Source: an uncultured bacterium (lineage in GTDB: Bacteria > Bacillota > Clostridia > Lachnospirales > Lachnospiraceae). From it: a stretch of DNA of 15,562 bases. Position numbers and translations under genes: made by a program. Shown piece after piece: positions 1 through 6,289 of this stretch. A model generated the notes under the pieces. The model saw only the letters and a program-made list of their open reading frames with translations. It did not search any database and was not told where the DNA came from. Numbering within the stretch: position 1 is the first letter of the stretch; each line of letters begins with the position of its first letter. The DNA lies in contig CAJMSZ010000048.1 of NCBI GenBank assembly GCA_905216215.1, positions 1 to 15,562 on the forward strand, given 5' to 3'.

Positions 1-1
1 A

Positions 2-748
2 ATGAATGAATTAAAACAGAGTGTTGCACCGACAGCCAGAATGCAGAAGTTGGACATGGGAGCCGGAAGAAGAGCCGACGAAGAGACGGAAATTGATTTA
101 CTGGAGTTGTTTCAGGCCATGTTGCATAAGCTGTGGCTGATTATATTGTTGCTGGTGCTTGGAGCCGGAGTTGCATTTGGCGCAACGAAGCTTTTGATCA
201 CACCGATGTATACAGCTTCTTCGGAAATTTATATTTTGACAAAGACGACCAGTGTGACATCGCTGGCCGACATTCAGATGGGCGCACAGATTACCAGTGA
301 CTTTGCAGTCCTTGCAACGAGTCGTCCGGTTGTAGAGAATGTAATCAAGGAATTGGATTTAGATTATACCTATGAGCAGGTTGTAAGCATGGTTTCTACA
401 GAGAATCCATCCAACACCCGTATTTTACGGATTAATGTGGAGAATGCAGACGCGGAGCTTGCAAAGGATATGGCAAATGCATTTGGTGAGGAGACTGCAG
501 AGCGAGTTGCCTACATTATGACAACGGATAAGCCGAAGGTAGTGGAGGAAGCGGTCACTCCGAAGAGTCCATCGAGTCCAAGTGTAGTGAAGAATACTGT
601 ATTGGGCGGCTTGCTTGGAATGGTAATCGCAATGGGAATTATTACCATTATTTATTTGATGAATGATACTATCCAGACGGAAGAAGATGTCAGAAAATAT
701 CTGGATTTACATACCCTTGCTGCAGTGCCGATGGAAAAGAGGCGGTAA
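2..748 (+). CDS. CpsC/Wzz-family polysaccharide chain-length determinant and tyrosine-kinase activator
   Basis: Membrane adaptor that works with a CpsD-type tyrosine autokinase to set length and export of capsular or exopolysaccharide. The 248-residue reading has a short cytoplasmic start with an acidic EIDLLELF stretch (residues 30-37), a first membrane helix at about 45-63, an extracellular Wzz domain at about 64-195, a Pro/Ser-rich turn (PKSPSSPS, 187-194) and a second helix at about 198-220. The tail of about 28 residues is where Gram-positive CpsC proteins contact and activate the separate kinase. This layout is typical of the family and its length is normal. The matching kinase is at 3955-4677. 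The start is uncertain: the ATG at base 2 is at the window edge, no ribosome site can be seen, and Met14 or Met19 are alternatives. The sortase gene follows after a 3-base gap, so the two are probably cotranscribed. Confidence 0.88.
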   Translation: MNELKQSVAPTARMQKLDMGAGRRADEETEIDLLELFQAMLHKLWLIILLLVLGAGVAFGATKLLITPMYTASSEIYILTKTTSVTSLADIQMGAQITSDFAVLATSRPVVENVIKELDLDYTYEQVVSMVSTENPSNTRILRINVENADAELAKDMANAFGEETAERVAYIMTTDKPKVVEEAVTPKSPSSPSVVKNTVLGGLLGMVIAMGIITIIYLMNDTIQTEEDVRKYLDLHTLAAVPMEKRR

Positions 749-751
749 GGA

Positions 752-1528
752 ATGAAGGATAAGACAAGAAAGCTTCTGAGTGTGGTACTGGTTGTTATTG
801 CTGTTTTGTGCGCGGGATATTTGATCTGGTATTATGGTTCGGCTCTGAAGGCAAGGAAGTCCCAGGATGCCGCAAAGGATATTGCGAAGAAAGAGGAAGC
901 ACCTGTAGTGAAAGAGGAAACGGAAGAACCGGACGAGAGTGTAGAGATTCCGATTGATTTTGCTTCTTTGCAGGAGACCAATCCAGATGTTTATGCGTGG
1001 ATACAGATTGATGGAACGGTCATTGATTATCCGGTCTTGCAGAGTGCGGAAGACGATTCTTATTATCTGGATCACTCATGGGAAGGGAAAAGTGCGCTGG
1101 AAGGAGCTATTTTCTCACAGGCATGTAACGCGAAAGATTTTACGGATTTTAATACGGTTCTGTATGGACATCAGATGGGAGATAAGGTGGAAACTATGTT
1201 CCACCAGTTGGGAAATTATCTGGATGCGGACTTTATGCAGTCTCATCGTGATATTGTCATCTATACCCCGGAGAATATTCGCACATACAGAGTGTTTGCG
1301 GCAGTGATTTATGATGATCGTCACCTGGTTCAGCATTATAACTATGTGATGGACAGTGAAAGACAGGATTTTATCGATTCTATTTACAATTCCAGGGATT
1401 TGAGGAATCAGTTTTGTGATGATGTGGAAGTGACAACACAGAGCCGGATTTTGTCGCTCAGTACCTGTATTGCGGCAGAACCATCACATCGATTACTTGT
1501 GGAGGCAGTGCTGGTAGATGAAAAATAA
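752..1528 (+). CDS. srtB: class B sortase
   Basis: Membrane-anchored cysteine transpeptidase that cuts secreted proteins at a C-terminal sorting motif and joins them to the cell wall. The 258-residue protein has an N-terminal signal anchor (about residues 8-28), a charged linker rich in Lys/Glu (35-63) and a sortase fold. The catalytic triad can be read directly: His140 in LYGHQMGD, Cys239 in LSLSTC, and Arg247 in SHRLLVEA. The sequence around these residues and the long region between His and Cys favour class B over classes A, C or D. The start follows the upstream stop by 3 bases with AGGCGGTAAGGA as ribosome site. The last codons overlap the next gene by 11 bases, which suggests translational coupling. 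The obvious substrate is the SPKTS protein at 2566-3150. Sortase identity is sure; the pairing with that substrate is inference. Confidence 0.93.
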   Translation: MKDKTRKLLSVVLVVIAVLCAGYLIWYYGSALKARKSQDAAKDIAKKEEAPVVKEETEEPDESVEIPIDFASLQETNPDVYAWIQIDGTVIDYPVLQSAEDDSYYLDHSWEGKSALEGAIFSQACNAKDFTDFNTVLYGHQMGDKVETMFHQLGNYLDADFMQSHRDIVIYTPENIRTYRVFAAVIYDDRHLVQHYNYVMDSERQDFIDSIYNSRDLRNQFCDDVEVTTQSRILSLSTCIAAEPSHRLLVEAVLVDEK

Positions 1529-2489
1529 GAACAGATATATAGGACTTCTTGCAGTTATATGTGCTCTTTTGATATGTGGAGTAGGCTATACTGTCTGGAA
1601 GGATCGAAATAAGGACAACAAAAAAGAAGAGACACCTTCGTCTTCTGACAATAAGGTGGAGAATTCGGATACTGTTGTAGTGGATGGTGTGGAATATCAG
1701 TTGAATACCAATATCCAGACGGTTCTTTTTATGGGAATTGACAAAGAAGCAAAGAGTGATATGGGAGACCGGGCAGGAGAAAATGGACAGAGTGACAGTT
1801 TAAATCTGCTTATTGCTGACAGGGAAACAAAGAAAGCACAGATTTTGCAGATTTCCCGCGATTCTATGGTGGATATTGATATTTATTCTGCTTCCGGGGA
1901 AAAGATGATGTCAGAACCGGGACAGATAGCACTTCAGTATGCCTATGGGGATGGAGAAGAAGAAAGCTGTCGTCTTACCGCAGGTAAGGTTTCCGAGCTT
2001 TTGTACGGTGTAAGTGTGGATTCCTACCTATCTCTGACTATGGAAGGCATGGTGAAAGCGGCAGATGCTATTGGCGGTGTTACGTTAACTGTACCTGAAG
2101 ATTATACCTGGATTGATCCCGCATTTACAAAGGGCGCCACTTTGACCCTGGATGGAGAAATGGTGGAGAAGTATGTTCGCGCCAGAGATATTGAGGTGTT
2201 GGACAGCAATGTTTCACGAATGGAGCGTCAGTCTCAGTTTATGGGGGCGTTGATTGAAAAGCTGCAAAGTATCAATGGGACAGGCAATTACCTGAGTCTT
2301 TATCAGCAGATGGAGCCATATATGGTAACCAACATGACGGCTGATGAGATGAAAGCTTTGTCGGAATATGAGATTGACACAAACACTTTAAGTGTTCCCG
2401 GTGAGATTATTCTGAAGGATGGTCATGCACAGTATATCGTTGATAATGAAGAGTTACGAAAAATTATTTTAAAAACATTTTACAAATAA
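1518..2489 (+). CDS. LCP (LytR-CpsA-Psr) family glycopolymer-peptidoglycan ligase
   Basis: LCP enzymes move undecaprenyl-phosphate-linked polymers, such as capsule, teichoic acid or other wall glycans, onto peptidoglycan at the outer face of the membrane. The 323-residue protein has a short cytoplasmic start, one membrane helix (about 7-26) and a low-complexity Lys/Glu/Ser linker (29-50). The LCP domain then shows the family motifs: FMGID (71-75), QSDSLNLL with Asp93, ISRDS with Arg114, YVRARD (219-224) and SRMERQSQF with Arg234 and Arg237. These Arg and Asp residues bind the pyrophosphate and metal in characterised members. The gene overlaps the sortase end by 11 bases and its C-terminus contains the -35 box of the following gene. 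In this locus it most likely attaches the polymer whose length CpsC/CpsD control; the exact polymer cannot be told. Confidence 0.92.
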   Translation: MKNKNRYIGLLAVICALLICGVGYTVWKDRNKDNKKEETPSSSDNKVENSDTVVVDGVEYQLNTNIQTVLFMGIDKEAKSDMGDRAGENGQSDSLNLLIADRETKKAQILQISRDSMVDIDIYSASGEKMMSEPGQIALQYAYGDGEEESCRLTAGKVSELLYGVSVDSYLSLTMEGMVKAADAIGGVTLTVPEDYTWIDPAFTKGATLTLDGEMVEKYVRARDIEVLDSNVSRMERQSQFMGALIEKLQSINGTGNYLSLYQQMEPYMVTNMTADEMKALSEYEIDTNTLSVPGEIILKDGHAQYIVDNEELRKIILKTFYK

Positions 2490-2508
2490 TTAGTAATGTG
2501 GTATAGTT
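2480..2508 (+). promoter_or_regulatory. sigma-A type promoter of the SPKTS surface-protein gene
   Basis: The -35 box TTTACA (2480-2485) is separated by exactly 17 bases from the -10 box TATAGT (2503-2508), each five of six to consensus, and a TG sits one base upstream of the -10 (extended -10). The -35 lies inside the last codons of the LCP gene. The predicted transcription start is about 2514-2516, just before a leader hairpin. Confidence 0.75.
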
Positions 2509-2512
2509 GAGT

Positions 2513-2544
2513 TTGATTAATGCGTAGTTTTACGTCGAATCAAA
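2513..2544 (+). promoter_or_regulatory. 5'-leader stem-loop at the predicted transcript start
   Basis: TTTGATT (2513-2519) pairs perfectly with AATCAAA (2538-2544), and inside it CGTA (2523-2526) pairs with TACG (2531-2534). It would stand at the very 5' end of the transcript, about 10 bases before the ribosome site AAGGAGG. Such 5' stems often protect abundant mRNAs from decay, but no ligand or protein partner is implied by the sequence. Confidence 0.5.
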
Positions 2545-2565
2545 ATAAGCAAGGAGGAAAGAGTC

Positions 2566-3150
2566 ATGAAATCGAGAATCATGAAGACTATCGGACTTGT
2601 GGCAGCTATGGTTGCTTGCGTTGGTATGACAGTATTTGCAGCACCAAGTCCATCTGCAAGCACTGTAGTAACAGGTGCAACTGCGAAGGATGCTAAAGTA
2701 GTGATCAAAGAGGTTCCTGCTGAGAATGCAAACGCAGTGACAGAAGTTAAGTCTGAAGCTGGACTTAAGAAGGCACTTGGAGATGATTTTAGTGCGAACA
2801 TGACAGTTGCAGATGTAGTGGAAGTTTCCGTTGAATCTACCAATGGTGGATCAGTTACATTCCCAATTGACATCACTTTCAATGTGAAGGGTGTAACAAC
2901 ATCTACAAAAGGTCAGATTCTTCACTGGAATGGCAGTGAGTGGGAGAAAATTCCAACAAAGATGGGCAATGGTACTATGACAGGTACATTTACATCTTTG
3001 TCTCCGGTTGCATTTGTTGTTGATAAGACAACATTAGCTTCTGGTACAGCATCATCTCCAAAGACAAGCGCAGCAGCAGTTTCTGGTGTAGCAGTTCTTG
3101 GTCTTGCAGCAGTTGCAGGTGCTTTTGGTCTGAAAAAGAAAGAACGCTAA
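2566..3150 (+). CDS. small secreted wall-anchored protein with SPKTS class B sorting signal
   Basis: A 194-residue exported protein of unknown function. A signal peptide spans residues 1-25, with likely cleavage in VFA|AP. The middle is rich in Thr, Val, Lys and Asp, with a beta-rich part (about 95-153) containing HWNGSEWEKIP and TGTFTSLSPVAFVVD, a pattern I have seen in wall-bound Firmicutes surface proteins. The end is a complete sorting signal: SPKTS (164-168), a hydrophobic span (169-189) and the charged tail KKKER. The motif is not LPXTG; it fits the (N/S)PxT(N/G/S) class read by class B sortases, and a class B sortase lies two genes upstream. If cut after Thr167 the mature wall protein is about 142 residues. 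The ribosome site AAGGAGG lies 8 bases before the ATG. Its own promoter and terminator suggest separate, strong expression. Confidence 0.85.
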   Translation: MKSRIMKTIGLVAAMVACVGMTVFAAPSPSASTVVTGATAKDAKVVIKEVPAENANAVTEVKSEAGLKKALGDDFSANMTVADVVEVSVESTNGGSVTFPIDITFNVKGVTTSTKGQILHWNGSEWEKIPTKMGNGTMTGTFTSLSPVAFVVDKTTLASGTASSPKTSAAAVSGVAVLGLAAVAGAFGLKKKER

Positions 3151-3180
3151 TCGGATTTAAATATCGGGATTAGAAGGAAG

Positions 3181-3225
3181 ACTCTTCTTTGTGGCGGATA
3201 ATCCGACAGAAGGAAGAGTTTTCTG
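3181..3225 (+). terminator. rho-independent terminator or attenuator after the SPKTS gene
   Basis: ACTCTTC (3181-3187) pairs with GAAGAGT (3213-3219); TTTGT (3188-3192) pairs with ACAGA (3206-3210) with one G-U, and CGG (3195-3197) pairs with CCG (3203-3205). The stem ends in TTTTCTGTTT. The T run is broken by C and G, so termination is probably partial, which would let some transcription reach the phosphatase gene 18 bases further on. Confidence 0.6.
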
Positions 3226-3242
3226 TTTGTAGGAGAGAACAT

Positions 3243-3950
3243 ATGAATTTGATTGATATCCATTGCCATATTTTACCGAAGGTGGATGATGGCCCTGATA
3301 CGGTGGAAGAATCGGTTCGAATTTTGGCGGAAATGCGGAAACAGGGTGTGATGCATGCAATCGTTACCCCCCATTTTCGGAAAGAAATGTTTGAACCTTC
3401 TATGAAGAGAGTGCTGTATTCCTATAGAAAGCTGCGCGAAATTGCCGGGGGAATGGGAATTACACTTCGCCTTGGATGTGAATATTATAGAAATGATAAT
3501 ATATTGGATGATTTAGAAAACAGACGCCGCCCTACTATGGCCGGCGGAAGGTATGTATTGATAGAGTTTTCTACGAATGATTTGTTTCCGGTTATGCGCA
3601 ACTATATTTATGAATTGACGGGAAAAGGTTATCGGCCGATAGTGGCGCATGTAGAACGATATTTTTGCTGTCAGAATGTGGAGAGTGTGCAGGAGCTCAG
3701 GAATCTTGGGGCGCTGATTCAGGTGAATGCGGGTTCGATTCTTGGAGAAGATGGTCGGCGGATAAAGAAGTTTTGCCGGGATCTTATGAAACAGAATCTG
3801 GTGGATTTCGTCGGATCGGACACCCACAATACCACGAGCAGAACACTGAATCTGGAGAAATGTGCGTCTTATGTAGCCCGAAAGATGGGGAAGACGTATG
3901 CGAGAAGACTCTTTTATGAGAATCCATTAAAAGTATGGAAAAACAGGTGA
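3243..3950 (+). CDS. cpsB: CpsB/CapC-type PHP-family tyrosine-protein phosphatase
   Basis: Metal-dependent phosphatase that removes phosphate from the tyrosine tail of the CpsD kinase and so resets polysaccharide synthesis. With this start it has 235 residues, normal for the family. The PHP metal ligands are visible: HCH at residues 7-9 in IDIHCHILPKVDDG, His44 in VTPHF, Glu80 in LGCEYY, His136 in VAHVERY, and Asp193/His195 in VGSDTHN. The start ATG at 3243 is chosen because AGGAGAG sits about 5 bases before it and because the family begins at the metal motif; an in-frame ATG 54 bases upstream falls inside the terminator hairpin. The kinase gene begins 4 bases after the stop, so the two are one unit. 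Expression probably comes from read-through of the hairpin upstream, since I see no good promoter. Confidence 0.92.
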   Translation: MNLIDIHCHILPKVDDGPDTVEESVRILAEMRKQGVMHAIVTPHFRKEMFEPSMKRVLYSYRKLREIAGGMGITLRLGCEYYRNDNILDDLENRRRPTMAGGRYVLIEFSTNDLFPVMRNYIYELTGKGYRPIVAHVERYFCCQNVESVQELRNLGALIQVNAGSILGEDGRRIKKFCRDLMKQNLVDFVGSDTHNTTSRTLNLEKCASYVARKMGKTYARRLFYENPLKVWKNR

Positions 3951-3954
3951 GCTA

Positions 3955-4677
3955 ATGAAGAAAGTAAATATTACGGTTGAAAAGAAAGAATATGGAGTAC
4001 GGGAAGCTGTGAAAACGCTTCGTACGAACTTGCGATTCTGTGGAGATGACAAGCAGGTTATCTTGATGACAAGCTGTCTTCCGGGAGAGGGAAAAACAGC
4101 TACGTCGATTGAACTTGCGAGATCAATCGCAGAGATGGGAAACAGTGTAGTGCTGGTAGATGCGGATATGCGAAAGTCTGTGATGGTATCTAGACTGCAG
4201 GTGACGAATGTAGATAAGGGATTGTCCCATTTCTTGTCAGGGCAGTGTGTACTTGCGGATGCACTCGTTTCGACGAATATTCCGAAGATGCATCTTATGG
4301 TTGCCGGACCGACGGTGCCAAATCCTACTGAGCTGTTGGAGACGAAGCGTTTTCAGGGGATGATTGATTCTATGCGCAAGGTGTACGATTACATCATTAT
4401 AGATTGCCCGCCACTTGGACTTGTAGTGGATGCGGCAATCGTTGCGAAGGAATGTGATGGCGCGATTCTTGTGGTAGAATCGGCTAAGACGAAGTATCGT
4501 CTGGCACAGTCTGTTAAGGAGAAACTGGAGTATACCGGTGTTCCGATTCTGGGTGTGGTTCTAAATAAAGTAGAACGAAAGAAAAATTCAGGATACTATA
4601 ATAAGTATTACGGAAAAGAATATAAGAAAGATAACTATGAAGGATACTATTCTTCAGAAGAGAAAAAGAAGAAATAA
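3955..4677 (+). CDS. cpsD: CpsD/CapB-family tyrosine-protein autokinase (BY-kinase)
   Basis: Cytoplasmic ATPase-fold tyrosine kinase that phosphorylates its own tail and, with CpsC, drives polymer assembly and export. The 240-residue protein shows a Walker A motif LPGEGKTA (42-49), the Walker A' VVLVDADMRKS (65-75) typical of bacterial tyrosine kinases, and a Walker B YIIIDCPP (146-153). The C-terminus has a cluster of eight tyrosines (214, 215, 218, 219, 223, 228, 231, 232) between Gly, Lys and Glu residues, which is the autophosphorylation tail. It lacks membrane helices, as expected when CpsC is a separate protein. It follows the phosphatase by 4 bases with GTGAGCTA near its start, a weak ribosome site that suggests coupling. 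A strong terminator directly follows. Unlike most cps loci, no glycosyltransferase genes come after it. Confidence 0.94.
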   Translation: MKKVNITVEKKEYGVREAVKTLRTNLRFCGDDKQVILMTSCLPGEGKTATSIELARSIAEMGNSVVLVDADMRKSVMVSRLQVTNVDKGLSHFLSGQCVLADALVSTNIPKMHLMVAGPTVPNPTELLETKRFQGMIDSMRKVYDYIIIDCPPLGLVVDAAIVAKECDGAILVVESAKTKYRLAQSVKEKLEYTGVPILGVVLNKVERKKNSGYYNKYYGKEYKKDNYEGYYSSEEKKKK

Positions 4678-4680
4678 AAA

Positions 4681-4721
4681 AGAGGAGACTGATAAGCTAG
4701 AAAGCCATTAGTCTCCTTTTT
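4681..4721. terminator. bidirectional terminator shared by cpsD and tRNA-Pro
   Basis: GGAGACT (4684-4690) pairs with AGTCTCC (4710-4716), extended inward by GAT/ATT. On the + strand it is followed by T5 (4717-4721), ending the cpsD transcript. Read on the - strand the same stem is followed by CTTTTTTATTT, so it can also end the tRNA transcript arriving from the right. Confidence 0.85.
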
Positions 4722-4734
4722 AGAAAATGAAAAA

Positions 4735-4809
4735 TCGGGGTAACAGGATTCGAACCTGCGACCTCACGGCCCCCAGCCGTGCGCTCTAACCAAACTGAGC
4801 CATACCCCG
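4735..4809 (-). tRNA. tRNA-Pro, anticodon GGG
   Basis: Read on the - strand the 75-base sequence folds as a full cloverleaf. The acceptor CGGGGTA pairs with TACCCCG, with discriminator A. The D arm contains AGTTTGGTTAGAG, the anticodon stem CACGG/CCGTG holds the loop CTGGGGG (anticodon GGG, reading CCC and CCU), and the T arm contains the canonical GGTTCGAATCC. CCA is not encoded: the next bases are TTTTT, so it must be added by nucleotidyltransferase. It has its own promoter upstream and shares the bidirectional terminator. Confidence 0.95.
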
Positions 4810-4825
4810 ATAACCTATCCTGTTC

Positions 4826-4854
4826 ATTATAATCAAATCAGGCGAAAAAGTAAA
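4826..4854 (-). promoter_or_regulatory. promoter of tRNA-Pro
   Basis: On the - strand TTTACT (4854-4849) is followed after exactly 17 bases by a perfect TATAAT (4831-4826). The tRNA 5' end lies 16 bases beyond the -10. The -10 region reads ATTATAAT, so a TATAAT also exists on the + strand (4828-4833), but without a matching -35. Confidence 0.8.
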
Positions 4855-4870
4855 GAAAGAGGTGAAGAAA

Positions 4871-5128
4871 ATGAAAGAATTATATCGGCTTATTGAAGAA
4901 AAAATAAGAAATGCCGGATACAAGGGACAAATCGATGGAGAAGCCTTTTATCAGGATGTAAGCGCGGAGGCGGATGAGCATGAAAATGGAACTTACATGT
5001 TTCTGCTTAAGAAGAGTGATACTTTATCCTATAAAGGATGTATGGAGATTATGGATGATGAATTTGATTTACATTTTGTAGATATTCATGATGGAGACAA
5101 GGTGTATCATGTGGATTTCGACGCGTAA
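4871..5128 (+). CDS. small acidic protein of unknown function
   Basis: I do not recognise a named family. The product is 85 residues, acidic (many Asp and Glu), with no signal peptide or membrane helix, so probably cytoplasmic. It starts with a short amphipathic helix (KELYRLIEEKIRNAG) and then alternates short strands, ending in FDLHFVDIHDGDKVYHVDFDA. The look is of a compact alpha/beta domain. ATG at 4871 is preferred over the GTG at 4862 because GAGGTG lies 6 bases before the ATG and would overlap the GTG. The gene stands alone between a divergent tRNA and a convergent metal exporter. Its upstream region is only 61 bases and holds the tRNA promoter; I see no clear + strand promoter. Regular codon use and the good ribosome site support a real gene. 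Confidence 0.7.
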   Translation: MKELYRLIEEKIRNAGYKGQIDGEAFYQDVSAEADEHENGTYMFLLKKSDTLSYKGCMEIMDDEFDLHFVDIHDGDKVYHVDFDA

Positions 5129-5166
5129 TCGGATTCGCAGGATCAGAGTGGATAAGATGAGAAAAC

Positions 5167-5213
5167 AATGGTGCATGTGTGCCCCGGTTTAACGGGGATT
5201 CACATGCACCATT
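5167..5213. terminator. long bidirectional terminator hairpin overlapping the CDF 3' end
   Basis: AATGGTGCATGTG (5167-5179) pairs perfectly over 13 bases with CACATGCACCATT (5201-5213), and CCCCG (5182-5186) pairs with CGGGG (5193-5197) around the loop GTTTAA. On the - strand it is followed by GTTTTCTC, and on the + strand by ATGTGTTTT. One arm encodes the last residues of the CDF transporter (MVHVNPR) and its stop codon lies in the loop. It separates the convergent orphan gene and CDF gene. Confidence 0.8.
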
Positions 5214-6079
5214 ATGTGTTTTACCTTTGGAAAAGTGGTTTCGATAGCATCGTGTACGGTTTCGGCAATGTTATGAGAATCATAGAGGCTCATGTTGCCG
5301 TCGGCGCCGATTTCGATATCTACATAGATTTTATTTCCAAATACACGGGTCTGTAGAAAGTCCACCTGAATGACACCGTTTTGTGAGAGTGCACATTCGC
5401 GGATTGCTTCTTCGGTGGAATCGTCACAGGAACGATCTACCATTTTACTGATGGCATCTTGAAAGATGTCAAAGGCAGCTTTCACGATAAAGATGCAGAT
5501 GATTCCACTGGCAACCGGGTCAAGCATTGGGAATCCGAGTCTTGCACCGGCAATACCAATCAGGGCACCGACTGAAGAGAGTGCATCGCTTCTGTGATGC
5601 CAGGCATCTGCCATGAGTGCGCTCGAATCGATTCGCTCGGCATTGATTTTCGTATACCAGTACATGGCTTCTTTGGTTGCGATAGAAACCACTGCGGCAA
5701 TGAGTGCCAGTACACCGGGGACAGTCAGAGAAGTATAATTTCCGCCAAAAATATTTTCTATAGCCTGGATGCCGATGAAAAGCCCGGTAATGAACAGGAC
5801 AACAGCCAACACAATAGCGGCTACGCATTCGAAGCGCTCATGCCCGTAAGGGTGTTCCTTGTCGGATTCTTTTGATGACAATTTGACTCCGATGATGACA
5901 ACAATACTGCTGAATACATCGGAAGCGGAGTGGACAGCATCGCTGACCATGGCTCCTGAGTGAGCGAGAATCCCTGCCAAGAGTTTAAAACCGGACAAGA
6001 CCAGGTTGCCAATGATGCTGACGGTGGTGACGCGGGTGGCCGTCTGTTCGAAATGATTGGTTTGTTTTACATTTTCCAT
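5189..6079 (-). CDS. cation diffusion facilitator (CDF) family metal exporter
   Basis: Proton-coupled efflux of divalent transition metals across the cytoplasmic membrane. The 296-residue protein has about six membrane helices (from about residue 18 to 205) and a C-terminal cytoplasmic regulatory domain (about 215-296). The transport-site residues are visible: His50 and Asp54 in DAVHSASD, and His161 and Asp165 in DAWHHRSD. The loop HPYGHERFE (76-84) is a family signature. ATG at 6079 is chosen: AGGAGG lies 11 bases before it, a slightly long spacing, and an upstream in-frame ATG at 6154 would fall in the riboswitch terminator. The NiCo riboswitch in the leader argues for cobalt, nickel or ferrous iron as the physiological substrate rather than zinc only. 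That is inference from regulation, not from the transport-site residues. Confidence 0.92.
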   Translation of the reverse strand: MENVKQTNHFEQTATRVTTVSIIGNLVLSGFKLLAGILAHSGAMVSDAVHSASDVFSSIVVIIGVKLSSKESDKEHPYGHERFECVAAIVLAVVLFITGLFIGIQAIENIFGGNYTSLTVPGVLALIAAVVSIATKEAMYWYTKINAERIDSSALMADAWHHRSDALSSVGALIGIAGARLGFPMLDPVASGIICIFIVKAAFDIFQDAISKMVDRSCDDSTEEAIRECALSQNGVIQVDFLQTRVFGNKIYVDIEIGADGNMSLYDSHNIAETVHDAIETTFPKVKHIMVHVNPR

Positions 6080-6140
6080 AAGAATGAGAACCTCCTCAAG
6101 ATAATTGTGGTTATGCACATGCTTTCTGGAAAAAAGGTAT

Positions 6141-6184
6141 AAAAAAACACCCATGTTCCAGTAATAGCAACTACTGTCCCATGG
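6141..6184 (-). terminator. riboswitch-controlled terminator before the CDF gene
   Basis: On the - strand CCATG pairs with CATGG (outer stem) and CAGTA with TACTG (inner stem), followed by GTG and seven T (6147-6141). Its 5' arm is made from the last helix and the GGGACAGT segment of the NiCo aptamer, so aptamer and terminator exclude each other. Metal binding would stop terminator formation and turn the exporter on. Confidence 0.88.
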
Positions 6185-6251
6185 ATGTTATCATCCACTG
6201 TCGCGAAAGCAACCCGGCTCCGGAGCATCTTCTCCCGGCCTGTTCAGTTTG
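6168..6251 (-). ncRNA. NiCo (czcD) riboswitch aptamer
   Basis: The - strand leader of the CDF gene matches the known NiCo fold piece by piece: ACTGAACAGG at the start of the four-way junction, a helix CCGG...CCGG, the conserved AGCCGGG joint, a short helix with UUUC loop, a GGATG/CATCC helix, and the closing ATGGGACAGT. The closing helix pairs ACTG with CAGT and CAA with TTG. This class binds Co2+ and Ni2+ cooperatively and later work reported Fe2+ as a ligand. Position (before a CDF exporter) and the overlapping terminator fit an ON switch. Confidence 0.93.
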
Positions 6252-6289
6252 TACTGTAGATAAAATATGCAGTGCAAATATCGATTACT

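Noticed and set aside
954..1307. Alternative + strand frame inside the sortase gene
   Set aside because: The sortase frame carries the full catalytic triad; the alternative is Met/Arg/Ile-rich noise.
3189..3242. 18-codon N-terminal extension of the CpsB phosphatase
   Set aside because: It falls in the terminator hairpin and lacks a ribosome site, while the ATG at 3243 has AGGAGAG and begins at the family metal motif.
4735..4809. tRNA-Pro as attachment site of a genomic island
   Set aside because: No integrase gene and no repeat of the tRNA 3' end can be seen in the window; the flanking genes look like stable chromosome.
6080..6154. 25-codon N-terminal extension of the CDF transporter
   Set aside because: It would start inside the riboswitch terminator, and family members begin close to the MENVK start.
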